Source: Desulforapulum sp034007745 (GTDB lineage: Bacteria > Desulfobacterota > Desulfobacteria > Desulfobacterales > Desulfobacteraceae). From it: a stretch of DNA of 64,000 nt. The DNA lies in the NCBI GenBank assembly GCA_034007745.1, contig JAVEQI010000001.1:124001-188000 (forward strand), written 5' to 3'. This document shows positions 35,746 to 44,123 of this stretch, one piece after another. Both the position numbers and the translations under genes were made by a program. Under the pieces are notes generated by a model that did no database searches, was not told the DNA's origin, and saw nothing but the letters and a program-made list of their open reading frames with translations. Each line of letters starts with the position of its first letter. Position 1 is the first letter of the stretch.

Positions 35746-36054
35746 ATGGAAACCAATCAGCAACCCGACAGCACGGTCAAAGACCAGTGGCTGTTTATTG
35801 TTGTTCAGAACCCTGGGACAGGATCTGAGCAATTCATGGGATTCAAGACCAGGGACGATGAACAGGAGTTCATCCCGGCTTTTGAATCACGGCAGGAGGC
35901 CGAGCAATGCTTTCTGATTATGCCAAAGGATGTGATGAAAAACAAGTACGAGGTCCAGGCCATCCACAGGGACGACCTTATTTTAACAGCCAGAGACAAC
36001 GGGTTTAACCTGTTTTTGATGGATGATAAGAGCCGAATCAAGAAAAAACTATAG
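35746..36054 (+). CDS. Hypothetical protein upstream of cooC (102 aa)
   Basis: I do not recognise this 102-residue soluble protein. The segment F-I-P-A-F-E-S-R-Q-E-A-E-Q-C-F resembles the SseB-like pattern of a small alpha/beta fold reading out a stored value, but similarity is short. There is no signal peptide. It is preceded by GGGGA and ends 28 bases before cooC, so it is probably co-expressed with the second nickel-insertion ATPase after the acsE terminator. A role in CODH/ACS maturation would be guilt by position only. Confidence 0.7.
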   Translation: METNQQPDSTVKDQWLFIVVQNPGTGSEQFMGFKTRDDEQEFIPAFESRQEAEQCFLIMPKDVMKNKYEVQAIHRDDLILTARDNGFNLFLMDDKSRIKKKL

Positions 36055-36082
36055 ATCCAAACAATAAAACAGGAGTATAAAA

Positions 36083-36865
36083 GTGAGCTTAAAATTAGCC
36101 ATCGGCGGTAAGGGAGGCGTTGGAAAGACCACCATCACCTCACTCCTTGCAAGAACCATTGCACAGATTGACAACACAAGGGTCATAGCCATAGATGCAG
36201 ATCCAGTTGCTAACCTTGCGGCAGGCCTTGGAATAGATGAGACAACTCCCATAACTCCCATTGCTGAGCTGTCCGATCTCATAGCCGAACGAACCGGTGC
36301 CAAACCCGGTACCATGGGCGGTTTTTTCACCCTAAACCCAAAGGTCGACGATATCCCCGACCGATTCTCCCTTGAACGCGACGGAGTAAAACTTCTGGTA
36401 ATGGGAACGGTTCAGAGTGGAGGATCAGGCTGCATCTGCCCTGAAAGCACCATCTTAAAGGCTTTGATGAATCATCTTGTGCTTGCAAGAAACGAAGTTG
36501 TTATCATGGACATGGAAGCCGGGGTAGAACACCTTGGCAGGGCTACATCTGGATCTGTGGACGCCCTTGTGGCAGTTGTCAATCCGGGTAAAAGAAGCCG
36601 GGTTGCGGCGGAACGAATCAGAAAACTCGGCCAGGATATCGGCATAAAAAAAATCGTTGTCCTTGGGAACCGGGTTAAAAACAAAGAGGATGAAGATCTG
36701 ATCCGCAATTCTTTGTCCGATTTTGAGATCATTGGATTTCTTCCGGAAATGGACGAGATCATAAATGCGGACAGAAAGGGAGTTCGGCCGTTTGAAGACC
36801 CTGCAACCATACCCGAGACTCTCAAAACCATTGCCCGGCGTTTTCTGGATTTAAATGCAAAATAA
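36083..36865 (+). CDS. cooC: CODH nickel-insertion ATPase CooC
   Basis: This 260-residue P-loop ATPase of the MinD/CooC family inserts nickel into carbon monoxide dehydrogenase. It has the Walker A G-G-K-G-G-V-G-K-T-T, D-A-D-P-V-A-N-L, the metal-binding C-I-C pair in G-S-G-C-I-C-P-E-S, and D-M-E-A-G-V-E-H-L-G-R. The start is GTG at 36083 with AGGAG. It is a paralogue of the ATPase at 21964-22728, which has G-C-Y-C and a different insert, so the two may serve different sites or enzymes. Confidence 0.93.
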   Translation: MSLKLAIGGKGGVGKTTITSLLARTIAQIDNTRVIAIDADPVANLAAGLGIDETTPITPIAELSDLIAERTGAKPGTMGGFFTLNPKVDDIPDRFSLERDGVKLLVMGTVQSGGSGCICPESTILKALMNHLVLARNEVVIMDMEAGVEHLGRATSGSVDALVAVVNPGKRSRVAAERIRKLGQDIGIKKIVVLGNRVKNKEDEDLIRNSLSDFEIIGFLPEMDEIINADRKGVRPFEDPATIPETLKTIARRFLDLNAK

Positions 36866-36991
36866 CCACCCTGGCTCATTCTCGTTTCTAAGGGCCGAGT
36901 TAGGGCAGTGCACGAATTGACCCCTGGCGTCGGCCATATTCCATATTATCCTCATTCATCGCACAATCAAACAAATCGACCAGCCATGATT

Positions 36992-37021
36992 GGTAGAGAC
37001 GCCCAATATGGGTGTCCTACC
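36992..37021. repeat. Third copy of the GTAGAGACGCCC palindrome
   Basis: GGTAGAGACGCCC and GGGTGTCCTACC flank the same AATAT centre as the copy at 482-510. It lies between convergent genes. Confidence 0.7.
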
Positions 37022-37027
37022 AACCAA

Positions 37028-37726
37028 CTACCCCTTGAGTTTAAGCTTGATCCCTGAACCTGTCTCCCTCACGGTAAACCCAAAGGGTTCGAGCAGTTGA
37101 AATAATGGCCGCCCGAAATAAAAGAGCTCCTGTGCAACCGAAAGGTGAAATTCACCAACGGATTCGAACCTGTGGTCGAGATCCCTGTTGACAATCTTTT
37201 CAAGATTTTTCAAGGCTTTTTTAGACATCCGCCCCAAGGGGCCCAGGAGGGCCTTAACATCGGAGAAAGGAAAAAGAGACTCATGCTGGATCAGTCTTTT
37301 GCCAAGCTCAGTTTCTGGTCCAACCAGATCAAGCCTTGACAAAAGGTCATTCCCCGCCAGCTTGAGAATTTCCCCGGTATCCCAGCACTTGAGGGTTTTA
37401 CACGCCAGGGGACGACTGTCATAAATGGAACATCCCCTTTTACCTTTGTCATAGAACAGGCAGGTCCAGGTGCCGTTTGATCCCGATATTTTCAGCAGCT
37501 CGGTTTTTGAAGGTACAACGGTGTTTGTCACGGGGTCATGGACAAACTCACCCCGCCTGATGGTGATGATGCTTTCAAACGGTAGCGTACCATTTTTAAC
37601 CAACAAAACATCCTGAAGATGCAATGCGGGACCTCCCCTTTCACAGCAGGTTCCACACTGCTTGCACACTATCTGGGTAGGATTTTTCAATCTGTCCCCT
37701 GGCTCACCGCCCATCTGGTCGGTCAT
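37028..37726 (-). CDS. YkgJ-type cysteine cluster protein
   Basis: This 232-residue protein belongs to the zinc/iron-chelating cysteine-cluster family: V-C-K-Q-C-G-T-C-C-E-R-G-G-P near residue 20, then G-C-S-I-Y-D-S-R-P-L-A-C-K-T-L-K-C-W. Biochemical function is not established. The C-terminal half (about 130-232) is helical and specific to this subgroup. It is on the same strand as and 24 bases after the NuoF-like gene, so it may belong to that operon. Confidence 0.8.
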   Translation of the reverse strand: MTDQMGGEPGDRLKNPTQIVCKQCGTCCERGGPALHLQDVLLVKNGTLPFESIITIRRGEFVHDPVTNTVVPSKTELLKISGSNGTWTCLFYDKGKRGCSIYDSRPLACKTLKCWDTGEILKLAGNDLLSRLDLVGPETELGKRLIQHESLFPFSDVKALLGPLGRMSKKALKNLEKIVNRDLDHRFESVGEFHLSVAQELFYFGRPLFQLLEPFGFTVRETGSGIKLKLKG

Positions 37727-37750
37727 ATACTCCTTGTGTAACAGATTCTT

Positions 37751-39538
37751 TTAAAAAATAGAATTAAACGGGCACCGGGCATAACAGGTCATGCACTTTA
37801 TGCACTTATCCTTGTCAATGACGGCCACCTGTTTTTTCTCCCAGATGATGGCACCGGCAGGACAGGCCTTGTAGCAAATCCCGCAGCGCTTGCAAAGTTC
37901 CGGATCAACTTCAAACTTGACCAGATTCGGGCAGATCTTTGCCGGGCATCTTTTTTCCTCGATGTGGGCCTCATACTCTTCTCTAAAATAGCGAAGGGTG
38001 GAAAGAACCGGGTTGGATGCAGTCTGACCCAGACCGCACAGGCTGGCCTTGCCAACTACATGGGCAAGGCCTTCCAGACGTTCGATATCTCCGGTCTTGC
38101 CGTTGCCAAGGCAGATCTCTTCCAGAATATCAAGCATCTGCTTGGTGCCTTCCCGGCACGGGGTACATTTGCCGCAGGACTCGTCCTGAATGAAATCCAT
38201 GAAATAACGCGCCATGTCCACCATGCAGGTGTGATCGTCCATGACAATGGCACCCCCCGACCCCATTATGGCTCCTACCTTGACAATCTCCTCGTAGTCG
38301 ATACGGGTGTCAAGGTGCTCTTCGGGAACACATCCGCCTGAAGGGCCGCCAAGTTGAAGGGCCTTGAATTTTCGTTTGTTGGGAACGCCTCCCCCTATTT
38401 CATATACCAAGGATCTCAGGGTCGTTCCCATGGGAATTTCCACAAGGCCTATGTTGGACACGTCTCCTGACAGGGCAAACACCTTAGTACCCTTGCTCTT
38501 TTCCGTTCCAACACCTGCATACCACTTTCCCCCTTTGAGTATGATCTGGGGGACATTGACAAGGGTCTCGACATTATTGAGGATGGTGGGTTTTTCCCAG
38601 AGTCCCTTGTGGGCCGGAAACGGAGGACGGGGCCTTGGCATACCCCGGTTCCCCTCAATGGATCGCATAAGGGCCGTTTCTTCACCGCACACAAAAGCAC
38701 CCGCCCCCTGATACACTTCGATATCAAAATCAAATCCCGAGCCCAGGATATCCTCACCCAGGAGCCCGTAATCCCTGGCCTGGGCAATGGCAATGCCAAG
38801 ACGCCTGATGGCAAGGGGATATTCGCTCCTGCAGTAGATATATCCCTTGTGGGCATTTATGGCCTTGGCGGCAATGGTCATACCCTCAAGAACGGCGTGG
38901 GGGTCAGACTCTAAAAGACTTCTGTCCATAAAGGCCCCTGGATCTCCCTCGTCTGCGTTACAGAGAACATACTTTTCATCTCCCTCGGCCCCTTTGGCAA
39001 ACTTCCACTTCATGCCAGCGGGAAAGCCCGCACCTCCCCTGCCCCTCAACCCCGAAGCAAGCATCTCTTCAATGATACCGTCCGCCGTCATCTCGTTGAG
39101 AGCCTTTGCAAGGCCGAAATAGCCGTCCCTTGCAATATACTCATCTATCACCTCTGGATCAATGAGCCCCTTGTTTCGCATGGCCCGGAACATCTGGCTT
39201 GCAAAAAAAGGAATGTCATCCATCCTGGGAATAATGTTTTTTGAGGCTGGTTCCTTGTAAAAAAGACGTTTGAGCGGCCTGCCCTTGAGGAAATGTTCCT
39301 CCACGAGCTCAGCTGCATCCTCCGGCTTAATTTTTTGATAAAATATACCTTCCGGCTGAACCACCATTACAGGACCCACGGCACAGAAGCCGTTACACCC
39401 GGTTATGATGATTTCCACCTCATCCTTGAGGCCCTGATCTTCGATCTCCCGGGATAGCGCCTCTCTTACCCGCTCACTCCCGGTTGCATGGCATCCGGTT
39501 CCGCCGCAGAGCATGAGCTGTAATCTGATTTTATTCAT
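37751..39538 (-). CDS. NuoF/HndC-like NAD(P)-oxidising flavoprotein subunit
   Basis: This 595-residue subunit resembles HydB/HndC/NuoF of bifurcating hydrogenases and formate dehydrogenases. Order: a thioredoxin-like [2Fe-2S] domain (C-G-G-T-G-C-H near 12-17, then G-C-N-G-F-C-A-V-G), the NADH/FMN domain (G-R-G-G-A-G-F-P-A-G-M-K-W, G-A-F-V-C-G-E-E-T-A-L), the N3-type [4Fe-4S] site (E-S-C-G-K-C-T-P-C-R-E-G-T), and a C-terminal 2x[4Fe-4S] ferredoxin (C-K-R-C-G-I-C-Y-K-A-C-P, C-I-K-C-M-T-C-Y-A-R-C-P). It is paired with the NuoE-like gene just upstream. No hydrogenase subunit adjoins; the NuoG-like FDH at 2218-4980 or a distant enzyme could be the partner. Confidence 0.9.
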   Translation of the reverse strand: MNKIRLQLMLCGGTGCHATGSERVREALSREIEDQGLKDEVEIIITGCNGFCAVGPVMVVQPEGIFYQKIKPEDAAELVEEHFLKGRPLKRLFYKEPASKNIIPRMDDIPFFASQMFRAMRNKGLIDPEVIDEYIARDGYFGLAKALNEMTADGIIEEMLASGLRGRGGAGFPAGMKWKFAKGAEGDEKYVLCNADEGDPGAFMDRSLLESDPHAVLEGMTIAAKAINAHKGYIYCRSEYPLAIRRLGIAIAQARDYGLLGEDILGSGFDFDIEVYQGAGAFVCGEETALMRSIEGNRGMPRPRPPFPAHKGLWEKPTILNNVETLVNVPQIILKGGKWYAGVGTEKSKGTKVFALSGDVSNIGLVEIPMGTTLRSLVYEIGGGVPNKRKFKALQLGGPSGGCVPEEHLDTRIDYEEIVKVGAIMGSGGAIVMDDHTCMVDMARYFMDFIQDESCGKCTPCREGTKQMLDILEEICLGNGKTGDIERLEGLAHVVGKASLCGLGQTASNPVLSTLRYFREEYEAHIEEKRCPAKICPNLVKFEVDPELCKRCGICYKACPAGAIIWEKKQVAVIDKDKCIKCMTCYARCPFNSIF

Positions 39539-39558
39539 GAAATTCTCCCATGTATGGC

Positions 39559-40053
39559 CTATTCGTATTTTTCCAGAATATTGATCACCTTATCCGAGGT
39601 CACCTCACCGTAAATATCCTTATCAACGATCATTACAGGTGCAAGGCCGCAGGCGCCAAGACACCTGACCCCCTCAAGGGAAAACTTTCGATCTTCACTT
39701 GTCTCTCCCTCCTTGATCCCATAGGTGTTGCTGATACGCCCCATAGCCTCTTTTATGCCCTTGACATAGCAGGCCGTACCCGTGCATACCTTAACTGTAT
39801 GGCGACCCTTTGGGGTAAGGGAAAAAAAAGAATAAAAGGTTACCACTCCAAACACCTGGCTTGTGGGCAAAACAAGCCCCTGGCTTATGTGACGGATAAG
39901 TTCAGCCGGCAAATACCCCACGACTTCCTGGCTTTCACGAAGAACGGCTATCACGGAACCCGGCTTGCCCTTGCCGTTTGCAATGATTTTATTTATTTTT
40001 CCCCACATCTCCTCTGAAATGTCTGGATGAACGGGATGTCTGGTTTGATTCAT
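39559..40053 (-). CDS. NuoE/HndA-like [2Fe-2S] subunit
   Basis: This 164-residue thioredoxin-like ferredoxin partners the NuoF-like subunit. The four ligands lie in C-T-G-T-A-C (about 89-94) and C-L-G-A-C-G (about 129-133). Length and the leading helical bundle (about 10-70) match NuoE/HydC. The ATG at 40053 has AGGAGAAACT. The stop is 20 bases before the nuoF-like start: a two-subunit operon. Confidence 0.92.
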   Translation of the reverse strand: MNQTRHPVHPDISEEMWGKINKIIANGKGKPGSVIAVLRESQEVVGYLPAELIRHISQGLVLPTSQVFGVVTFYSFFSLTPKGRHTVKVCTGTACYVKGIKEAMGRISNTYGIKEGETSEDRKFSLEGVRCLGACGLAPVMIVDKDIYGEVTSDKVINILEKYE

Positions 40054-40151
40054 AGTTTCTCCTGTACTCGATAAACGTCTATCCGGCTTAGAACAGCTAA
40101 TTTTACAAACAGTTGTAAACCTTTATTTTCACAGTCAAGTCAAATTGTCAA

Positions 40152-40883
40152 TCATCGTTCAAAATTTTCCAGAACCGGTACTCTGTCCATGGAGGCAAGA
40201 CGCTCCAGTACAGCATCGTACTCTTTGAACCTTGACTGCCAGACGTACTGCCCCATGGCATGCAAGTTTTTACACCAAGTCACTATAACTCGTATACAAA
40301 ATGGACCCATGGTGCTCCAGGGGCATGATCTCAGGATACGCAAGCCTTTGGGGCAAAAGGGGAATGCACCCCATACCCACGGCCTCCACCACCGAGATAC
40401 CGAAATTTTCCTGAATTGCGCAGCTCACAACCACGTGGCCCTGACTGAGCCATTCAAAGTACTCCTGCTTGGATTCGACATGGCCGAATACCACAATCTC
40501 CCTATGGAACACCTCTTTTGCGGCAACAAAAGCCTTGGAAACTTTTGAGACTCCCTCACCAAGAAGTGCCAGCCTGAAAGGAATCCCCCTCTGTTTGATC
40601 TCACCCAGGGCCCTGAAAAACCGTTGTGGCTTTTTATCATACTCCCAGCGATGGTTCCAGATGATCAGGGGGAAGAAGCTTTCTTTCCTGCCTGGGTTTA
40701 ACCTGCATGGCTTGAATGTTCTTTCAAACCCAGGGCAAAATCCCTGTAGGACCCCCCAAAATATGATTCCAGAAAAAGAAACTTCACCAGCTCCTCCCTG
40801 CCTGTCTGCCTGTTACTGTTTTCCATAGGCATTGCATCTGTAACAGCAGATTCCATGCCTTTTTTCATTGACTTGCAAGGCAC
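40152..40883 (-). pseudogene. Decayed queuosine-tRNA mannosyltransferase-like glycosyltransferase
   Basis: Three minus-strand pieces in different frames match one DUF3524/GT4 glycosyltransferase (tRNA-queuosine mannosyltransferase type). The N-terminus F-L-F-L-E-S-Y-F-G-G-S-Y-R-D-F-A (about 40800-40730) breaks off at a stop near 40698. The middle has L-I-I-W-N-H-R-W-E-Y-D-K-K-P and G-H-V-E-S-K-Q-E-Y-F-E-W-L, ending at a stop near 40270. The C-terminus has Y-V-W-Q-S-R-F-K-E-Y-D-A-V-L-E-R-L (about 40245-40190). Between the first two pieces well over 100 residues of the family are missing, so this is an internal deletion plus frameshifts, not a sequencing slip. Confidence 0.75.
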
Positions 40884-40902
40884 GATACTCTAAGAATTAT
40901 TC

Positions 40903-41256
40903 ATGATACTTTCAGAAATAGCCGTCATACTAAATGCCAAATTTCTTTTTGGCGAGGAAATGGGCGCAAAAAAGATTCTCAAGATTGGAGCAAGCGACCT
41001 GATGAGCGATCTTCTGACCGCTGATTCGGCAGGCTCACTTATTCTGACAGGCCTTGCCACACAGCAGGCTGTTAGGGCTGCCTCCATAGCCGGGGCAAGC
41101 GCCATTGTTCTGATCAGGGGAAAAAATCCTCCCCAGGAGATCATTGATCTTGCAAGGGAGGAGAATATTCCCCTTCTTACCACCCCCCTGTCAATGTTTG
41201 TCGCAAGCGGACGTCTCTATATGCATGAACTCAAAGGCCTTAACAACGGGCGGTAA
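40903..41256 (+). CDS. DRTGG-domain protein
   Basis: This 117-residue single-domain protein resembles the DRTGG domain found beside CBS domains and in phosphotransacetylases and biotin-synthesis-like proteins; ligand unknown. Typical features are G-A-S-D-L-M-S-D-L-L, L-I-L-T-G-L-A-T-Q-Q-A-V-R-A-A, A-I-V-L-I-R-G-K-N-P-P and I-P-L-L-T-T-P-L-S-M-F-V-A-S-G-R-L. It is the first gene of the six-gene plus-strand cluster. A second DRTGG domain closes the hydrogenase-like protein two genes on. It begins 20 bases from the upstream end of the pseudogene on the opposite strand. Confidence 0.82.
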   Translation: MILSEIAVILNAKFLFGEEMGAKKILKIGASDLMSDLLTADSAGSLILTGLATQQAVRAASIAGASAIVLIRGKNPPQEIIDLAREENIPLLTTPLSMFVASGRLYMHELKGLNNGR

Positions 41257-41268
41257 TCCGGAGGTCCC

Positions 41269-41697
41269 ATGGAAAACCTGGTAAAAACATTTCTCATCAA
41301 GCACAGAGATTTTGTCCATGCCGGAAAGCCGTCCATCGAAATAAAGAACATACTAAAATCCCTTAACACATCACCCGACATTATCCGCAGGGTTGCCGTC
41401 TGCGGCTACGAGGGAGAAATGAACGTTGTCATGCATGCGTGCAACGGCCGCATGGACCTTGAGCTGTCTGCCACAAGAATAAAGCTGCGCATCAGGGATA
41501 AAGGACCGGGCATCAAAGATATCGACCAGGCCATGCAGGTGGGTTTTTCAACGGCCCCTGACGAGTTCAGGGAGCTGGGGTTTGGTGCGGGCATGGGGCT
41601 GCCAAACATGAAAAAAAATGCCGACCAGTTTGAAATAATCTCCGGCCCTGGAGAGGGAACAACCATTACGATGGAATTTAAAACCGGAGGGGGCTGA
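41269..41697 (+). CDS. RsbW-like GHKL ATPase (anti-sigma-factor type)
   Basis: This 142-residue protein has the small HATPase fold of serine-kinase anti-sigma factors: the N-box with E-G-E-M-N-V-V-M-H-A, the G1 box I-R-D-K-G-P-G-I-K-D-I, G2 F-G-A-G-M-G-L-P-N-M-K, and G-T-T-I-T-M-E-F. The N-box lacks the usual Asn (E-x-x-x-x-x-x-H), so kinase activity is uncertain. GGAGG stands 4 bases before the ATG. The stop overlaps the next ATG (TGATG), coupling it to the hydrogenase-like sensor. Confidence 0.85.
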   Translation: MENLVKTFLIKHRDFVHAGKPSIEIKNILKSLNTSPDIIRRVAVCGYEGEMNVVMHACNGRMDLELSATRIKLRIRDKGPGIKDIDQAMQVGFSTAPDEFRELGFGAGMGLPNMKKNADQFEIISGPGEGTTITMEFKTGGG

Positions 41698-43355
41698 TGA
41701 ATAAGGCGGGAAGCCTTCCATGCTATGTCTCCTTTAACAGCCGGGACTGCACCGGATGCGGAGCCTGCGTCAAGGTCTGTCCCACAAAAGCCATCCGCAT
41801 CAAAGACGGCAAGAGTATTCTCCTTGTAGACAGCTGCATAGGAGGCGGGGAATGCATAGGCGTATGTCCCCGAGAATGCATCACCCCGATCACCTATCCC
41901 TACGGACAATTCAAAAAAGCCCGTTTACCAGTCGTGCTTGTGCCTCCGGTTCTCTACTCCCAGTTCGCCCATGTCCCCCCGAAAAAGGTACTTGCAGGAC
42001 TCAAACGAATGGGGTTTAAACACACAGTGGACATGTCCTACTTCCTGACCATGTTTAAAAAGGCCACAGAACAGCACATACAAAGCCTTGGCACACCCGG
42101 AGAGGGGCGTCCGGTCATCTCCACTCTCTGCCCTGTGGTGCTGCGACTGATCGCCTTCAGGTTCCCAAGCCTCATGGGCCTTCTCCACCCGGTGCTCAGA
42201 CCCGTATCCCTCATGGTCAAGGATGTGGCCACCTTTCTCGCCAGACACCATGGCGTCGCTATCGGGGAGATTTCCATCTTCTACTTAAACCCATGCTCCA
42301 CCAAGATGACGCCGGAAAGCTCGACCCACCACCACACCACACCCTACCCTTCCAGAACCATCGGAATCAACCAGATCTATGCAGAGCTAAAGCATGAGAT
42401 AAAATCCCTGGAAAGCTTGCCCCTTAACTCACCCCTGGCCTCGGAACACGAATTCGAGTTTGAAGAACCACCAACGGGCAGCAGCCTTTTATGGGCCATT
42501 TCAGGAGGAGAGACGGCCGGAACCACCATCCAGAACTCAATCGCAATATCCGGCATGGATCAGACCATTGAGTATCTTGAGAAATTAGAACTCGGTCTTT
42601 TCAAGGAGTATGACTTTATTGAATTCAGGACATGCCGGGAGGGGTGTGTGGGCGGTCCTTTGTGCGCCGTTGACAAGTATGGGGCAAAAAACAACCTGCT
42701 CCAGCACATTGCAAGGCTTGAGATAAAGGATCGCCATGAAAAAAGTCCCATTAAGAATGTCTATGCAAAAGAGCGGTTTTTTGACCGTTTGACCTCCGCA
42801 AAGATGGAAAAAATTTTTGGTCAGAAAAAAGAACCTCTCTCCATTGCAGACCTCACCAATATCAACCAGATATATGATCAACTGCCCGGGTTCAACTGTT
42901 CGGCCTGCGGAGCACCCGACTGCCGCACCTTTGCCGAGGATGTTGTCAGGGGGAGGGCCGCTCTGGGAGAATGCAGAATACTTGGACAGAAAATTTCACC
43001 CGATAAAAGGAGCAAAATGTTGAAAGTAAAGGATTTAAAGGACAGGTTGAACCTTGTCCTCGCAGCTGGAGAAGAGGGGCTTGACCGCTCCTTTTCAGGC
43101 GGGTACTGCGGGGACCTTTTAAGCGATGTCATGGCAAATGCTTTGGAACATAACGTCTGGCTGACGGTCCAGGCCCACCAGAACATTGTTGCCGTGGCCG
43201 TGCTAAAGGAGATCTCCTGCATCATCATAACCTGCGGCAACCGACCGGACCAGGCTACCTGCCGCAAGGCCGACGAAGAAAAGATCCCCCTGTTTTTATC
43301 GGACCGGACGGCCTTTGACCTTGCAGCAGAAGTTGGTCTGCTTCAGGCGGAGTGA
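41697..43355 (+). CDS. [FeFe]-hydrogenase-like sensory Fe-S protein with DRTGG domain
   Basis: This 552-residue multidomain protein begins with a ferredoxin domain: site one is complete (C18, C21, C24, C28), while site two (C47, C53, C57, C61) lacks the usual second Cys. The hydrogenase catalytic-like domain spans about 75-335. Its L1 motif is S-T-L-C-P (C145) instead of T-S-C-C-P, L2 is N-P-C-S-T-K-M-T-P-E (C200) and L3 is F-R-T-C-R-E-G-C-V-G-G (C313, C317). Four cubane ligands therefore remain but the proton-transfer Cys is replaced by Leu, as in sensory hydrogenases. An Fe4S4 domain follows (C401, C404, C409, C426), then a DRTGG domain (about 445-552). It is soluble and likely senses H2 or redox state rather than turning over H2. 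Confidence 0.85.
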   Translation: MNKAGSLPCYVSFNSRDCTGCGACVKVCPTKAIRIKDGKSILLVDSCIGGGECIGVCPRECITPITYPYGQFKKARLPVVLVPPVLYSQFAHVPPKKVLAGLKRMGFKHTVDMSYFLTMFKKATEQHIQSLGTPGEGRPVISTLCPVVLRLIAFRFPSLMGLLHPVLRPVSLMVKDVATFLARHHGVAIGEISIFYLNPCSTKMTPESSTHHHTTPYPSRTIGINQIYAELKHEIKSLESLPLNSPLASEHEFEFEEPPTGSSLLWAISGGETAGTTIQNSIAISGMDQTIEYLEKLELGLFKEYDFIEFRTCREGCVGGPLCAVDKYGAKNNLLQHIARLEIKDRHEKSPIKNVYAKERFFDRLTSAKMEKIFGQKKEPLSIADLTNINQIYDQLPGFNCSACGAPDCRTFAEDVVRGRAALGECRILGQKISPDKRSKMLKVKDLKDRLNLVLAAGEEGLDRSFSGGYCGDLLSDVMANALEHNVWLTVQAHQNIVAVAVLKEISCIIITCGNRPDQATCRKADEEKIPLFLSDRTAFDLAAEVGLLQAE

Positions 43356-43359
43356 TCCC

Positions 43360-44115
43360 TTGCCCCGGGCAGACAAACAATGCTTCAGGGCAGATCTCCA
43401 CATCCACACCTGTCTCTCCCCCTGTGGAGAATGGGAGATGACCCCGCAACGAATAATCAAACGGGCCAGGGACCTTAATCTGGACATCCTGGCAATCTGT
43501 GATCACAACTCATCAAAAAATGCCAGACCCATTGTAGAGCTTGGTAAAATTGCAGGCATCCTTGTTCTGCCGGGCCTTGAAATCTGCACACGAGAGGAGG
43601 TTCACCTGCTTGGTATCCACAAACGGGTTCACCAGGCAGAGGCCGTGGCAGATGAGATTTACCGGGGACTTACTCAGGACAACGCCCCCGATATTTTTGG
43701 TTTTCAGGTCATTGCCGACGAACAGGACATGGTGATCGGACAGGAGCCAAAACTACTGATCCAGGCTTGTCACCTCACGGTCCAGGAGGCTGTGGATCTC
43801 ATTCACCGGGAACAGGGCCTTGCCATTGCCGCCCACATCGACCGACCAAGCTACAGCATCCTTGGCCAGCTTGGCTTCATCCCTCATGATCTCAGCCTTG
43901 ACGGCATCGAAATAACGGCCAGAACAATGGCCCAAAGACAGGAACACTATTTTCTTGACAAAACTTCACTGCCCTGTTTAGTATCATCCGACGCCCACCG
44001 CCTGGCTGAAATAGGACAGGGAATCACCCTGTTTAACATGACCGGCAAAACATTTGAAGCCATGGCATCAGCGCTGAAAAAGGGCAATACCGATTTCCAG
44101 ACAAGAGGATTTTAA
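43360..44115 (+). CDS. PHP-domain phosphoesterase
   Basis: This protein of about 251 residues is of the PHP (polymerase/histidinol phosphatase) family, a trinuclear-metal phosphoesterase; substrate unknown. Metal-site motifs are A-D-L-H-I-H-T-C-L-S-P, I-C-D-H-N-S, G-L-E-I-C-T-R-E-E-V-H, A-A-H-I-D-R-P and S-S-D-A-H. There is no ATG at the N-terminus; TTG at 43360 is preceded at good spacing by GCGGAG, 4 bases after the stop of the sensor gene. A TTG at 43315 would overlap it more. It lies within the DRTGG/GHKL/hydrogenase-like cluster. Confidence 0.85.
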   Translation: MPRADKQCFRADLHIHTCLSPCGEWEMTPQRIIKRARDLNLDILAICDHNSSKNARPIVELGKIAGILVLPGLEICTREEVHLLGIHKRVHQAEAVADEIYRGLTQDNAPDIFGFQVIADEQDMVIGQEPKLLIQACHLTVQEAVDLIHREQGLAIAAHIDRPSYSILGQLGFIPHDLSLDGIEITARTMAQRQEHYFLDKTSLPCLVSSDAHRLAEIGQGITLFNMTGKTFEAMASALKKGNTDFQTRGF

Positions 44116-44123
44116 ACGATAAG

